Part shown: piece by piece, positions 14,947 through 25,804 of the stretch
Layout: every line of letters begins with the position of its first letter
How positions within the stretch are numbered: position 1 is the stretch's first letter
NCBI GenBank assembly: GCA_023134145.1
Contig: JAGLUW010000017.1
Location: 1-43,135, forward strand
DNA: 43,135 nucleotides
Reading direction: 5' to 3'
DNA from: Sulfuriflexus sp.
GTDB taxonomy: Bacteria > Pseudomonadota > Gammaproteobacteria > AKS1
Notes under the pieces: model-generated
The model's input: the letters and a program-made list of their open reading frames with translations, nothing else
Database searches by the model: none
Told to the model about the DNA's origin: nothing
Made by a program: the position numbers and the translations under genes

Positions 14947-16520
14947 TTTATGATTTCTGAAATAGGTAGCGTGACAGTGAAACAGGTATGTCCTGGAGAA
15001 GATTTCACACTGATGCTGCCACCATGCTTTTCAATGATCTTCTTGGAGATATTAAGCCCCAGACCAGTACCTTGTATGTTTTTATCTGCATGGACTGTTG
15101 AGCGAGAGAATGTTCTAAACAAATCTTTCTTGATGTCGGGCGGAATGCCTTCGCCATGGTCAATTACATCAATAATAGCCACATCTTCACCCAACCATAG
15201 TTTCACATCAATAATGTCATTTTTAGCGCCGTACTTTGCGGCATTTGAAAACAGGTTGTGTAAAACCTGAATAATTCTGTTTTCATCAATTTTTACTATT
15301 ACTCTGGAGGTTTTGAAGTCAATTTCAGTAATATTAAGATTATATTTCACATTATATTGGGTGATGAATTGGTCGCATGCCTTGATAGATTTTTCTAGAA
15401 TGCCTGCAATATCATGTTCTTTAATATCATATTGCATCATGCCCGCTTCTATTTTTTGTACATCAAGAAGATCGTTTATTAAGAAAGTTAAGCGAGAGCA
15501 GTTTCTTTGTGCCATATCTAGCATTTCTTTTGCTTTGGGGGGGATTTCCCCAGTGACGCCATTGGCAACCAGGCTGATGGTTCCACTAATGGAGGTTATT
15601 GGAGTACGTAATTCGTGGCTTACGGATGATACGAAACTATTTTTGTGAGCTTCAGCTACGCTTTTTAATAATGCTTCTTTTCTGATAATTATTATTAGTA
15701 ATGTGCATATTCCGAGAAGCATGATGTATATAAATGAAAATTGCACAATGATTTTCATTTTTATGTCATGGAAAAGCTTTGGTTTGTGTAGATCTTCAGC
15801 AAACCATGAAGTTCCTTCTATTTTAGTTTTACTCATTGAGCGAGCACTTTCTTTATCAGATAAAAGATAGCTATCTCTATCCAGTGTATTGCGAGGGCCA
15901 TTCGATGTTGCTTCAATTAATCCATTTTCAGTGGGGTAGGTTATTAATAATTGATGGCCAGGAACCTGGGCGCTAAGAATGGCTTTAGACAGAATATGTG
16001 AACGAAAGCTTATAAATAATATAAAGTTCTTTTCGTTGCTGGTTATTTCAGACAATATATCAAAATGATAGCCTTCTGCATTTGGATGGATACGCGGGAA
16101 GTTGTTCTTTGATTTTACGAATTCTTTTAAATCATTTAGGCAGAAGTCACCTACCCGGCCAGTGAAATCTTCTATATAGCGATTTCCATTTTCATCAGAA
16201 ACTGTTAATGAAAACAAGTTTGGAAAAAATTTTTCTGCTGCCGAAAACAGTTTCTCTTCCAATTCAGTATTTTCCGGATCATCAGCAAGAGCTCTAATCA
16301 GTTCAACATGAATACTACCGAATAATTTAACAAGACGTTGATGTTCGTGGACGAATAGCTCGGTATCGTGAGCTAGATTTTGGGTAGAATTTTCTGACAG
16401 AATAGTATGGTTTTTATAGATATCATTGTAGCGCAATATGCCAATGGCGAGCAGTAATGCACCTATGACACCTGCAATAATTGCTATAAATAATGTGTGC
16501 TTATTCATTTTTGATATCAA
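14943..16520 (-). CDS. Membrane sensor histidine kinase
   Basis: The 525-residue protein has TM1 (8-28), a periplasmic sensor region of about 225 residues, TM2 (256-279), a HisKA domain with the phospho-accepting histidine in SSVSHELRTPI (H302), and an ATPase domain with N-box HNLFSNAAKYG, DHGEGIPP and the GTGLGL box. No receiver domain is attached and no response regulator is adjacent on this strand. It heads the operon with the thioredoxin-like, subunit-3 and GMC genes (4-base overlap with the next), so it may sense the substrate or redox state linked to that enzyme. Its partner regulator could be one of the orphan regulators at 1377 or 3314, but this is speculation. Confidence 0.85.
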   Translation of the reverse strand: MISKMNKHTLFIAIIAGVIGALLLAIGILRYNDIYKNHTILSENSTQNLAHDTELFVHEHQRLVKLFGSIHVELIRALADDPENTELEEKLFSAAEKFFPNLFSLTVSDENGNRYIEDFTGRVGDFCLNDLKEFVKSKNNFPRIHPNAEGYHFDILSEITSNEKNFILFISFRSHILSKAILSAQVPGHQLLITYPTENGLIEATSNGPRNTLDRDSYLLSDKESARSMSKTKIEGTSWFAEDLHKPKLFHDIKMKIIVQFSFIYIMLLGICTLLIIIIRKEALLKSVAEAHKNSFVSSVSHELRTPITSISGTISLVANGVTGEIPPKAKEMLDMAQRNCSRLTFLINDLLDVQKIEAGMMQYDIKEHDIAGILEKSIKACDQFITQYNVKYNLNITEIDFKTSRVIVKIDENRIIQVLHNLFSNAAKYGAKNDIIDVKLWLGEDVAIIDVIDHGEGIPPDIKKDLFRTFSRSTVHADKNIQGTGLGLNISKKIIEKHGGSISVKSSPGHTCFTVTLPISEIIN

Positions 16521-16575
16521 GTTTACATTATAGTGTTGTTATACTGGGAATAGTTGCACAGAAATAAAAAATTAA

Positions 16576-17715
<1,140 letters not shown>

Positions 17716-17721
17716 TTAAAT

Positions 17722-18063
17722 TTAAAATAATTTTTTATATTCGGCTTCAGAAAAACCAACGTGGCGTTGTTTACCAAGATCTAACACCGGTCGTTTGATA
17801 ATAGCCGGTTCTGCCAACATAATTTCGATGGCTTTTTTCTCGTTGATGTTTTCTTTTTTATTGTCGGGTAGTTTACGCCACATCATACCGCGTTTGTTGA
17901 GTAATACTTCCCAACCGAGTTCTTTGACCCAACGTTTGAGCTGTTTTTCGTCTAGTCCATTCTTACGAAAGTCATGGAAATCGAACTCGATACCGTTAGC
18001 GCCCAGCCACTTACGTGCTTTACGCACGGTATCACAGTTCGGAATTCCATAAAGAGTGGTCAT
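17722..18063 (-). CDS. yffB: ArsC/Spx-family protein YffB
   Basis: The 113-residue thioredoxin-fold protein of the ArsC/Spx family starts MTTLYGIPNCDTVRKARKWL with the single conserved cysteine C10, and RPVLDLG and VGFSEAEY follow near the end as in YffB proteins. It sits next to dapE as in Escherichia coli. The role is not settled; a glutathione-dependent reductase has been proposed. It begins one base before the dapD stop side, so it is co-translated with the dap genes. Confidence 0.88.
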   Translation of the reverse strand: MTTLYGIPNCDTVRKARKWLGANGIEFDFHDFRKNGLDEKQLKRWVKELGWEVLLNKRGMMWRKLPDNKKENINEKKAIEIMLAEPAIIKRPVLDLGKQRHVGFSEAEYKKLF

Positions 18064-18885
18064 TTAGATGTCACGCAGCAATTCGTTAATACCGACTTTA
18101 CCTAATGTCTTAGCATCAACCTTTTTCACGATCACAGCACAGTACAAGCTGTAGCTACCATCTTTTGAAGGAAGGTTACCTGATACGACAACGGAACCAG
18201 CAGGGATGCGACCGTAAGTCACTTCGCCTGTTGAGCGGTCATAGATCTTAGTACTTTGGCCGATATATACGCCCATTGAGATAACAGAACCTTCTTCAAC
18301 GATAACGCCTTCAACCACTTCTGAGCGCGCACCGATGAAACAGTTGTCTTCAATAATTGTAGGGGCTGCTTGAACAGGTTCAAGTACACCACCAATACCA
18401 ACGCCGCCAGAAAGGTGAACGTTCTTACCAATTTGCGCACAAGAACCTACCGTTGCCCAAGTATCAACCATGGTGCCGCTATCAACATAGGCGCCGATGT
18501 TTACGTAAGAAGGCATGAGTACAGTACCAGATGCAACATATGAACCTTTGCGTACAGTGGCAGGTGGCACAACACGTACACCGGCTTCGCGGAAATCACG
18601 CGAGTTGTAATCAGCAAACTTAGATTGAACTTTGTCGTAGTAGTTAGTGAAACCACCTTTCATAAATTCATTGTCTTCAATGCGGAAAGAGAGCAGTACA
18701 GCTTTCTTTAACCAGTCGTTAACGACCCAGTCGCCATCTTTCTTTTCTGCAACACGTGCTTCACCACTGTCGAGTAGGCCAATGGCTTCAAGCACGGCTT
18801 CTTTAACGTGTGTGTCTACGTTGCGTGGTGTGATCTCAGCACGCTGTTCGAAGGCGTCTGTAATAATTGTTTGGATATCGCTCAT
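18064..18885 (-). CDS. dapD: Tetrahydrodipicolinate N-succinyltransferase
   Basis: The 273-residue protein has a helical N-terminal part and a left-handed beta-helix of hexapeptide repeats ([56 protein letters not shown]). It transfers succinyl from succinyl-CoA to tetrahydrodipicolinate. The length fits the enterobacterial DapD type. GGAG lies before the ATG. It is flanked by dapC and yffB. Confidence 0.96.
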   Translation of the reverse strand: MSDIQTIITDAFEQRAEITPRNVDTHVKEAVLEAIGLLDSGEARVAEKKDGDWVVNDWLKKAVLLSFRIEDNEFMKGGFTNYYDKVQSKFADYNSRDFREAGVRVVPPATVRKGSYVASGTVLMPSYVNIGAYVDSGTMVDTWATVGSCAQIGKNVHLSGGVGIGGVLEPVQAAPTIIEDNCFIGARSEVVEGVIVEEGSVISMGVYIGQSTKIYDRSTGEVTYGRIPAGSVVVSGNLPSKDGSYSLYCAVIVKKVDAKTLGKVGINELLRDI

Positions 18886-18962
18886 TTTATTCTCCGCTTA
18901 TAGCCATTTTATAACTGCTTATATGGTTTGTATTCTAGCATGAACAGCACTTAAGTCGCCGT

Positions 18963-20159
18963 TCATAATGTTTGTATAAATTCTTTAATTCGCATGGCTG
19001 CTTCTATGCATTCATCCATCGGTGCGACCAATGCCATGCGCACGTAATTTTCACCGGGGTTACCATTGTCAGTATCACGTGATAGGTAGCTGCCCGGTAG
19101 TACGGTGACATTTTGCGTTGCGAATAGATCGCGAGCAAAGTCAGTGTCACTGATTGGCGTTTTAACCCATAAGTAAAATCCTGCATCGGGTTGTTCAACT
19201 GCAATAATGGGTTTAAGTATCTCGATCACTGCAGCAAATTTTTCACGATACAAGTCACGGTTATGTTCAACATGCGCTTCATCATTCCACGCCAAGATAC
19301 TGGCAGCTTGTGTGGGTGTCGACATGGCACAGCCATGATAGGTACGGTATTTTAAAAATTGTGCAATGACGTCGGCATCACCGGCAACAAAACCACTGCG
19401 TAGCCCCGGTGCGTTAGAACGTTTCGATAAGCTATGAAAAACAATGCAGCGTTTAAAGTCATTGCGTCCAGCTTCAATGCAAGCCTGTAACATGCCCATG
19501 GGTGGCTTATCTTCATCAAAATAAATCTCGGAGTAGCATTCATCCGAGGCAATAATGAAATCGTATTTATCGGCTAGTGCGAACAAATCAGTTAGCGCTT
19601 GTTTGTCCATTACCGCACCGGTTGGGTTACCGGGTGAACATATATAGAGTAACTGACAACGCTGCCACTGCGTTTCAGTCACCTGACTAAAGTCGGCTAG
19701 GTAATTTGATTCTGCAGTGCTGTTTAAAAACAAGGGTGTTGCACCTGCGAGTATGGCGGCACCTTCATAAATTTGGTAGAACGGGTTTGGCATTAACACC
19801 AGAGCATCGTCATCGGCTTCAACAACACATTGCGCAAAGGCAAACAGAGCTTCACGGGTTCCGTTAACCGGTAATACATGGTGTGCTGCATCAATGTCAT
19901 TAGCGGGAATATTAAAACGATGGCTTAACCAAGCTGTAATACTTTCTCTTAAGTCATCGCTACCACGTGTTAATGGATACTGCGTTAAACCATGTAGGTG
20001 ACTAATGATCGCTTCGCTAATAAATGCCGGTGTTGGATGTTTTGGTTCACCGATCGATAAGGCAATGTGTTCTTTGTCAGTAGGCGGAGTCAATCCAGCC
20101 TTCAAAGCATTAAGCCTTTCGAAGGGGTAGGGCTGAAGTCGTGCCAAATTCGGATTCAT
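18963..20159 (-). CDS. dapC: Succinyldiaminopimelate transaminase
   Basis: This 398-residue fold-type I PLP aminotransferase has IASDECYSEIYF and the PLP lysine in FHSLSKRSNAPGLRSGF. It starts MNPNLARLQPYPFERLNAL, a typical DapC beginning. It makes N-succinyl-LL-diaminopimelate with glutamate as donor. It is the first gene of the dap set and is divergent from the EamA transporter; the 104-bp gap should hold both promoters. Confidence 0.93.
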   Translation of the reverse strand: MNPNLARLQPYPFERLNALKAGLTPPTDKEHIALSIGEPKHPTPAFISEAIISHLHGLTQYPLTRGSDDLRESITAWLSHRFNIPANDIDAAHHVLPVNGTREALFAFAQCVVEADDDALVLMPNPFYQIYEGAAILAGATPLFLNSTAESNYLADFSQVTETQWQRCQLLYICSPGNPTGAVMDKQALTDLFALADKYDFIIASDECYSEIYFDEDKPPMGMLQACIEAGRNDFKRCIVFHSLSKRSNAPGLRSGFVAGDADVIAQFLKYRTYHGCAMSTPTQAASILAWNDEAHVEHNRDLYREKFAAVIEILKPIIAVEQPDAGFYLWVKTPISDTDFARDLFATQNVTVLPGSYLSRDTDNGNPGENYVRMALVAPMDECIEAAMRIKEFIQTL

Positions 20160-20263
20160 GTTTACCTGATATGACAGTGAGGCTGGCTTACGCTAAAGTG
20201 AGCAAAGTCGGCTTGTGTGTCGATCTACATTATTAGAAGGCGCGTAGTATAAGTGATTGTTTT

Positions 20264-21154
20264 ATGGCATCCAATAGTCAATACAACCTGTTGCCCGTAG
20301 GGGCTTTATTATTATCGGCCACGATGTGGGGCGTGCTCTGGTATCCCTTGCGTTTACTTGAGTCGCAGGGGCTGGCTGGTCTGTGGACTAGCCTTATTAT
20401 GTATTCTGCCGCAGGTTTGGTCGCTGTGCCGTGGATGAGGAAAGGTCTAAGTCAGCTTTCTGGTCAGTGGAGCCTTATTATTGGGCTTATGTTGGTGAGT
20501 GGTTGGGCCAATATTGCATTTATATTGGCTGTTATCGATGGCAACGTGCTGCGGGTATTACTGCTGTTTTTCCTTTCACCGCTTTGGGCAGTGATTCTTG
20601 GTCGGTTATTCCTTAATGAACGGTTGGGCATATCGGGCGCAATCACGTTATTTGTAGCAATGTTTGGTGCTGTTTTAATGCTTTGGCGCGCAGATGCGGG
20701 CCTGCCAATGATTACATCAACTTCTGATTTTTATGCCTTAACAGCAGGAATGGCCTTTGCGGTGGGCAATGTATTGGTGAGAAAAATGCAAGATGTGCCA
20801 GCGATGGCGAAAGCTGCCTCGGTTTGGTGGGGTGTCGCTATGATGGCAGCAGTTTGGATTGCGGTGGTTGATATCGCTATACCAACGGTGGGTTCAAGTT
20901 GGGTATATGGGCAAGCGATATTATTGGGTTTTGCGGGCATGGTGGTAATGACCATGGCAGTACAATACGGTGTTACGCGTATGCCAGTGCAGCGTTCAGC
21001 GGTTATTTTGTTATTTGAATTGGTTGCTGGAGCAGTTTCAGCCCAGTTATTGACCAATGAAATTGTTTTACCGCAAGAATGGTGGGGCGGTGGATTGATT
21101 CTTATAGCTGGTTATTTGGCGGCAAGGCGAGAAGAGGCACCCGTAGATGTTTGA
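20264..21154 (+). CDS. EamA/DMT-family transporter
   Basis: The 296-residue integral membrane protein has about ten hydrophobic segments in two EamA halves (first half starting LLPVGALLLSATMWGVLWYP, second FYALTAGMAFAVGNVLVRKM). Members export amino acids, nucleosides or other metabolites; the substrate cannot be read from sequence. It overlaps the next gene by 8 bases, so the two are co-expressed. Confidence 0.88.
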   Translation: MASNSQYNLLPVGALLLSATMWGVLWYPLRLLESQGLAGLWTSLIMYSAAGLVAVPWMRKGLSQLSGQWSLIIGLMLVSGWANIAFILAVIDGNVLRVLLLFFLSPLWAVILGRLFLNERLGISGAITLFVAMFGAVLMLWRADAGLPMITSTSDFYALTAGMAFAVGNVLVRKMQDVPAMAKAASVWWGVAMMAAVWIAVVDIAIPTVGSSWVYGQAILLGFAGMVVMTMAVQYGVTRMPVQRSAVILLFELVAGAVSAQLLTNEIVLPQEWWGGGLILIAGYLAARREEAPVDV

Positions 21155-21527
21155 AATCACTCGATTACACCATGTCAGCTTAGTGGTAAGCAATACGGAG
21201 CAAGCTTTGGCCTTCTATCAGGATTTATTAGGACTTGCTGTGGTGAGAGATCGTCCTGATCTTGGTTATCCCGGTGCTTGGTTAGATTTGGGTTCAGGTC
21301 AACAACTGCATTTACTTGAGGTGGATAATCCTGATCCTGTCGAAAACCGTCCGGAACACGGAGGACGAGATCGACATATTGCCTTTCATGTTAAGTCATT
21401 GAATCTACTAGAAAAGGAACTTAGTGCATCAGAAATTGCCTATACACGGAGTCGTTCGGGTCGTGCAGCGTTGTTTTGTCGTGATCCTGATGGCAATGCA
21501 CTAGAATTTATTGAGTCAAAAACTTGA
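21147..21527 (+). CDS. VOC-family (glyoxalase-like) protein
   Basis: This 126-residue single vicinal-oxygen-chelate domain contains TRLHHVSLVVSNTEQALAFY with an early metal-ligand histidine, RDRHIAFHV with the second histidine, and ALEFIES with the C-terminal glutamate. Members include lyases, dioxygenases and resistance proteins; the exact reaction is unknown. It overlaps the transporter gene by 8 bases. Confidence 0.85.
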   Translation: MFEITRLHHVSLVVSNTEQALAFYQDLLGLAVVRDRPDLGYPGAWLDLGSGQQLHLLEVDNPDPVENRPEHGGRDRHIAFHVKSLNLLEKELSASEIAYTRSRSGRAALFCRDPDGNALEFIESKT

Positions 21528-21659
21528 TATTTCAGTTATTTGGACGATTATATAAGTGTACTTGGGGATAAGCGAAGCCACGCGCATATTAATATATCGT
21601 TATATAGATCCTAATTAAGATAATAATAAGAATATTAGATTTCAGAAAGAGGGCTAGCT

Positions 21660-23765
21660 GTGCCTAAAGCAGTACGTATCCTTATTGTTGAGGACTCAGA
21701 AAATGATGCAGAGTTATTATTGCGCGAATTGCGTAAGGGGGGCTTTGCGCCTGAGCATACGCGTGTTGATACCGATAAGGCGATGCGCGCAGCCTTAGCA
21801 AAGGAAAGTTGGGACATTATTGTTTCAGATTATTCGATGCCTCATTTTGATGGCATCAGTGCGCTTAATGTCATGAAGCAGCACAGTAAAGATATTCCTT
21901 TCATTATTGTTTCCGCAAATATTGGTGAAGAAATTGCTGTAATGGCAATGAAGGCGGGCGCGCACGATTACATTATGAAAGGTAATCTTGCGCGATTAAT
22001 TCCTGCGATTGAACGCGAAATTAAAGAAGCCAAGTTACGCCAGAAGCACCGTTTTGCTGAAAATGAAATGCATAAACTAACCGGCGCAATTGAACAAACT
22101 AGCGATGCAGTAATGATTTGTAATGCGCAAGGCATTATAGAATATGTTAACTCTGGTTTTGTGCGCATGACGGGTTACAGCAAGGATGAAGCGCTTGGAA
22201 ATTCCTCACGCATGCTTAAATCAGGCCGACAAGATGATAGTTTTTTTGGGGTGATGTGGGACACCATTTCTTTAGGTGATGTTTTTCAAGATGTTTTTAT
22301 TAATAAGCGCAAAGATGGTTCGCTCTATTATGAAGAAAAATCAATTACACCACTTAAAAACGATCGCGGCGTAGTCGAGCATTATATTTCTACGGGTAAA
22401 GACATTACTGAACAAATGCAAACGCGCGAACGACTGCACCATTTGTCGCAACATGATTTGTTAACAGGATTGCCTAATAGGCTTTTATTTAATGATCGGC
22501 TGGAACAAGCTATTCCTCGTGCGCGACGTAGTGGTCGTGTGCTTGCCATTTTACTTATTGATATGGATCGTTTTAAAAACATCAATGAAACATTAGGTTT
22601 TGATTGTGGCGATCACATGCTGCAAGCGGTGGGTGAACGTCTATTAACCAGTACGCGAGATGGTGATACCGTTGCGCGACTAGGCGATGATGAATTCGCC
22701 ATTATTTTAGAAGATGTTAAACACCAAGATGATGTTTCAAAGATAGTTGAAAAAATTCTTCGGGCGCTATCAGAAGCCTATTACATTGATGACCATGAAT
22801 TATTTATTACTACGAGTATCGGTATCAGTCTTTACCCTAATGATGGTGCGCACCCTCAATTACTAATACAGAATGCAGATGTTGCAATTCACCATGCGAA
22901 AGAAAGTGGTAGTAACAAGTATCGATATTACGAAACAAAAATGAATGCGCAGTCGTTATATCGATTGAACCTTGAGTCATCATTACGCAAGGCATTAGAG
23001 CGTGAAGAATTCTTCTTGTTATACCAACCACAAATTGATTTGGTTACGCATGAGATAACTGGTTTTGAAGCATTGTTACGTTGGGCACACCCTGAGCTGG
23101 GAACAGTATCCCCAGTTGAATTTATTCCATTGCTTGAAGAAACAGGAATGATAAAAGATGTTGGTCGTTGGATTTTGCGTAAAGCATGTCAAACATGTAA
23201 ATCATGGCACAATAAAGATCTTGGTAATGTATCTATTGCAGTAAACCTTTCTCCTGTTCAATTTGAAGGTAGTCAGATTTCGGATATTGTTAGCAATATT
23301 CTTAAAGAAACAGAATTAACAGCTAATTATCTTGAATTGGAATTAACTGAAAGCACTATTATGCGTAATCCAGAAAATGCTGCGATTACGTTAACCAAAT
23401 TAAGTGGGATGGGCATCACTCTTGCGATTGATGATTTTGGCACAGGATATTCATCATTAAGTTATTTGCAAAAATTTCCCCTTGATACATTAAAAATTGA
23501 TCGCTCTTTTGTTAATGACATTACTGAAAACAAGGGTGATGCAAGTATTGTTAGTGCAATTATTTCTATGGCTCATAGTTTAGGTCTTACGGTTGTTGCT
23601 GAAGGTGTAGAAACGACAGAGCAACTTACATTATTACAGGAAAAGAAATGTGAATCGGTGCAAGGTTTCTTATTTAGTAAACCAATTACTGAAATAGAAG
23701 TAGAAGAAATGTTGAAAGAATGGTCAAAACAATCAGTGTTCTTAGATCTAGTTAGTTCGAATTAA
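21660..23765 (+). CDS. REC-PAS-GGDEF-EAL protein, probable phosphodiesterase
   Basis: The 701-residue protein starts with GTG and has a receiver (D57 in IIVSDYSMPHFDG), a PAS domain (about 140-260; GIIEYVNSGFVRMTGYS), a GGDEF domain and an EAL domain. The cyclase motif reads GDDEF (342-346), with Asp replacing the second Gly, although an I-site-like RDGD precedes it by the normal distance. The EAL domain has E470-A-L, NLSPVQF, ELTEST, DDFGTGYSSL (D591, D592) and VVAEGVET, so it should hydrolyse c-di-GMP; the GGDEF part is more likely a regulator than an active cyclase. No terminator was found; GGGC/GCCC near 23780 is a weak hairpin before the tRNA gene. Confidence 0.9.
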   Translation: MPKAVRILIVEDSENDAELLLRELRKGGFAPEHTRVDTDKAMRAALAKESWDIIVSDYSMPHFDGISALNVMKQHSKDIPFIIVSANIGEEIAVMAMKAGAHDYIMKGNLARLIPAIEREIKEAKLRQKHRFAENEMHKLTGAIEQTSDAVMICNAQGIIEYVNSGFVRMTGYSKDEALGNSSRMLKSGRQDDSFFGVMWDTISLGDVFQDVFINKRKDGSLYYEEKSITPLKNDRGVVEHYISTGKDITEQMQTRERLHHLSQHDLLTGLPNRLLFNDRLEQAIPRARRSGRVLAILLIDMDRFKNINETLGFDCGDHMLQAVGERLLTSTRDGDTVARLGDDEFAIILEDVKHQDDVSKIVEKILRALSEAYYIDDHELFITTSIGISLYPNDGAHPQLLIQNADVAIHHAKESGSNKYRYYETKMNAQSLYRLNLESSLRKALEREEFFLLYQPQIDLVTHEITGFEALLRWAHPELGTVSPVEFIPLLEETGMIKDVGRWILRKACQTCKSWHNKDLGNVSIAVNLSPVQFEGSQISDIVSNILKETELTANYLELELTESTIMRNPENAAITLTKLSGMGITLAIDDFGTGYSSLSYLQKFPLDTLKIDRSFVNDITENKGDASIVSAIISMAHSLGLTVVAEGVETTEQLTLLQEKKCESVQGFLFSKPITEIEVEEMLKEWSKQSVFLDLVSSN

Positions 23766-23819
23766 TTAAATCTTATTCGGGCTTTCCTGCCCATACTACA
23801 TCGCTTATTATACGCCCAT

Positions 23820-23896
23820 GCCCCCGTAGCTCAGCTGGATAGAGCAGCCGCCTCCTAAGCGGCAGGTCGGACGTTCGAATCGTCTCGGGGGCACCA
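23820..23896 (+). tRNA. tRNA-Arg (anticodon CCT), CCA encoded
   Basis: It folds fully: acceptor GCCCCCG/CGGGGGC, D-arm GCTC/GAGC, anticodon stem GCCGC/GCGGC with loop CTCCTAA, T-arm GGACG/CGTCT with loop TTCGAAT, discriminator A and CCA. The anticodon CCU reads the AGG codon. It borders the AT-rich LicD islet. Confidence 0.97.
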
Positions 23897-23940
23897 TATT
23901 CTTTATTTCGTGAGGTATAGATTAATAATTTAGGCTTTTA

Positions 23941-24711
23941 TTAAGTAAAGTCTATGCTATGAGCATGAATAATGCGCTTCTCTTCTGGTGGTAGTTGCAT
24001 ATAGTCAAAACTATAAATTGCATTCAAATAGTGACTTGGCTTATTTGGAGCAGGAAATGAGTGCCCTTCAAATTCTATTGTTGCAAGAGGCAGGATTTTT
24101 TCAATATCAAACCAAGCTGCGACATCTGGCATTTCGCCGCCGTATATGACTTTTGATTTATTGATCCCCCATCCGTGATGTTTTTGTTTTAAAGAGGCGA
24201 TTAAAGTGGATCTCTTTGCAGGATTATCTTTTCCATTTGGAGTATGTAGGCTAGTAGAAGATAGGTTTCTTATTTCTTCAAGCGTGCTGTCATAGTATTT
24301 TTTATTTTCTTCTGTATTTTCTATGGACAGCATTGGGAAAATATCTACAAATACACCTTGATGATAGGTTATAGATTTATCTTTTTCGTGAAACTCTACA
24401 ATATTGGCTTTATTAGAGCGTAGCTTAGTGTAATCAAATTTAAAATCTTGATCGGTTTGAGTCGTTTGGAGAAATATCTCGCTCGAGAGTTCACTTTTAG
24501 CTATTTTTAAAAATTCATAGTAGTCCTCAACCGGCATAGATAAATCAATATCATCATCCCAAGGTATAAACCCTTGATGACGAACTGCGCCTAATAAGGT
24601 GCCAGAATCTAGCCAATATTGTAATTGGTGTTTTTTACAGATGGCATCAAACTCGATGAGCATATCGAGCATAATTAACTGCGCTTTACGTAAAATTTTA
24701 GGATCTATCAT
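23941..24711 (-). CDS. LicD-family phosphotransferase
   Basis: About 256 residues from the preferred start at 24711 (MIDPKILRKAQLIMLDML); an upstream Met at 24762 would overlap the preceding gene by 38 bases and has no ribosome binding site. The LicD signature is clear: QYWLDSGTLLGAVRHQGFIP followed by WDDDIDLSM, the acidic metal-binding site. LicD proteins transfer phosphocholine or similar phospho-groups from CDP-activated donors to surface glycans. It is the last gene of a three-gene islet with a cytidylyltransferase fusion and an aminotransferase. The product attached to the glycan is not known. Confidence 0.85.
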   Translation of the reverse strand: MIDPKILRKAQLIMLDMLIEFDAICKKHQLQYWLDSGTLLGAVRHQGFIPWDDDIDLSMPVEDYYEFLKIAKSELSSEIFLQTTQTDQDFKFDYTKLRSNKANIVEFHEKDKSITYHQGVFVDIFPMLSIENTEENKKYYDSTLEEIRNLSSTSLHTPNGKDNPAKRSTLIASLKQKHHGWGINKSKVIYGGEMPDVAAWFDIEKILPLATIEFEGHSFPAPNKPSHYLNAIYSFDYMQLPPEEKRIIHAHSIDFT

Positions 24712-24724
24712 GTAGGTTCTTTCA

Positions 24725-25804
24725 TTAAGGTCTGGCGACACCATAATAGTCATGTAGGGCATTAATGAGTATGTCGGTATATTCCGTAGTCATTTCACCC
24801 ATGTGGGATATTCTGAAAACACTATCACGTTCTGCGCCACCATTAGGACATACCATTACTTTATATTTTTTTTCTAAGACATTAACGATATCTATCGCTG
24901 ACTTTCCATCCGTCGGGGTTAGGGTAGTCATCGCATTTGGCATGTAGGGGGTATATTCTTTCAAGGGTAATGCTTTTATGCTTTTTCTAAAATAGTTCGC
25001 GACTTCTTTTGCCTTGGCAATACTTTTTGTAATGCCACCACGTTTTTTTATTTGATTAAGTCTAGCCTCTAGTTGCAACATAATCGTTACAGCCGGTGTG
25101 TAAGGTGTTTGACCTCTTTCACCGTTGCTTAGATAATCTTTAAAGTTAAAGTATAAAGAATTTATATCTTGTAGTCTTTCTAGTGCTTTAGGCGTCAGTA
25201 TCACCATGGTTAATCCAGGGGGTAAAGCTAAACCTTTTTGAGAGCTAGCAATAACAACATCAATGTTCGATTTTTGCATATCCAGTGGATCAGTCACCAA
25301 CATAGAAATGGCATCAACAATATAGAGCATGTCATTTTTAGCCGCATACTCTCCGATCGCATCTAGGCTATAAATATGCCCAATAGATGTTTCGTGCGCA
25401 TTAACGACTAATGCCGTGTAAGTTTCATTAGGTGCTAAGCTTTTAATGTCGCTTAGGTTGGTTTTCGTAACTTTAAAATTGTTATGCGGTATTGCATGTG
25501 CTGCACAAATATCGACAAATCTCGATCCAAATCCGCCGCCATTAACAACTAATGCATAGTCATTTTTGTTAAGCAGATTCATTACAGCCGATTCCATGCC
25601 GGCAGTACCTGATGCGGTTAAGAAAATGACCTTAGAACCTTCCGGGGCATTGACCATGTCTAAAAGTCCATTTTCACAAGCGAAGGTCACAGTTGAAAAA
25701 TCACTATTTCGAAAGTAGGGCGTTTGCTTTGCACCCACTTGCAATATCTCTTCAGACATTTTTACAGGTCCCGGGGTAAAAATGGCATAGTCTTCATAAA
25801 TCAT
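24725..25804 (-). CDS. Class V aminotransferase (PhnW-like)
   Basis: This 359-residue fold-type I aminotransferase begins IFTPGPVKMSEEIL, like 2-aminoethylphosphonate and serine-glyoxylate/alanine-glyoxylate transaminases. FLTASGTAGMESAV binds the PLP phosphate, YIVDAISML holds the PLP aspartate, and K190 in ASSQKGLALPPG is the Schiff-base lysine. The substrate in this context may be a small phosphorylated or phosphonate carbonyl compound that becomes part of a surface decoration. It overlaps the fusion gene upstream by 4 bases. Confidence 0.82.
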   Translation of the reverse strand: MIYEDYAIFTPGPVKMSEEILQVGAKQTPYFRNSDFSTVTFACENGLLDMVNAPEGSKVIFLTASGTAGMESAVMNLLNKNDYALVVNGGGFGSRFVDICAAHAIPHNNFKVTKTNLSDIKSLAPNETYTALVVNAHETSIGHIYSLDAIGEYAAKNDMLYIVDAISMLVTDPLDMQKSNIDVVIASSQKGLALPPGLTMVILTPKALERLQDINSLYFNFKDYLSNGERGQTPYTPAVTIMLQLEARLNQIKKRGGITKSIAKAKEVANYFRKSIKALPLKEYTPYMPNAMTTLTPTDGKSAIDIVNVLEKKYKVMVCPNGGAERDSVFRISHMGEMTTEYTDILINALHDYYGVARP

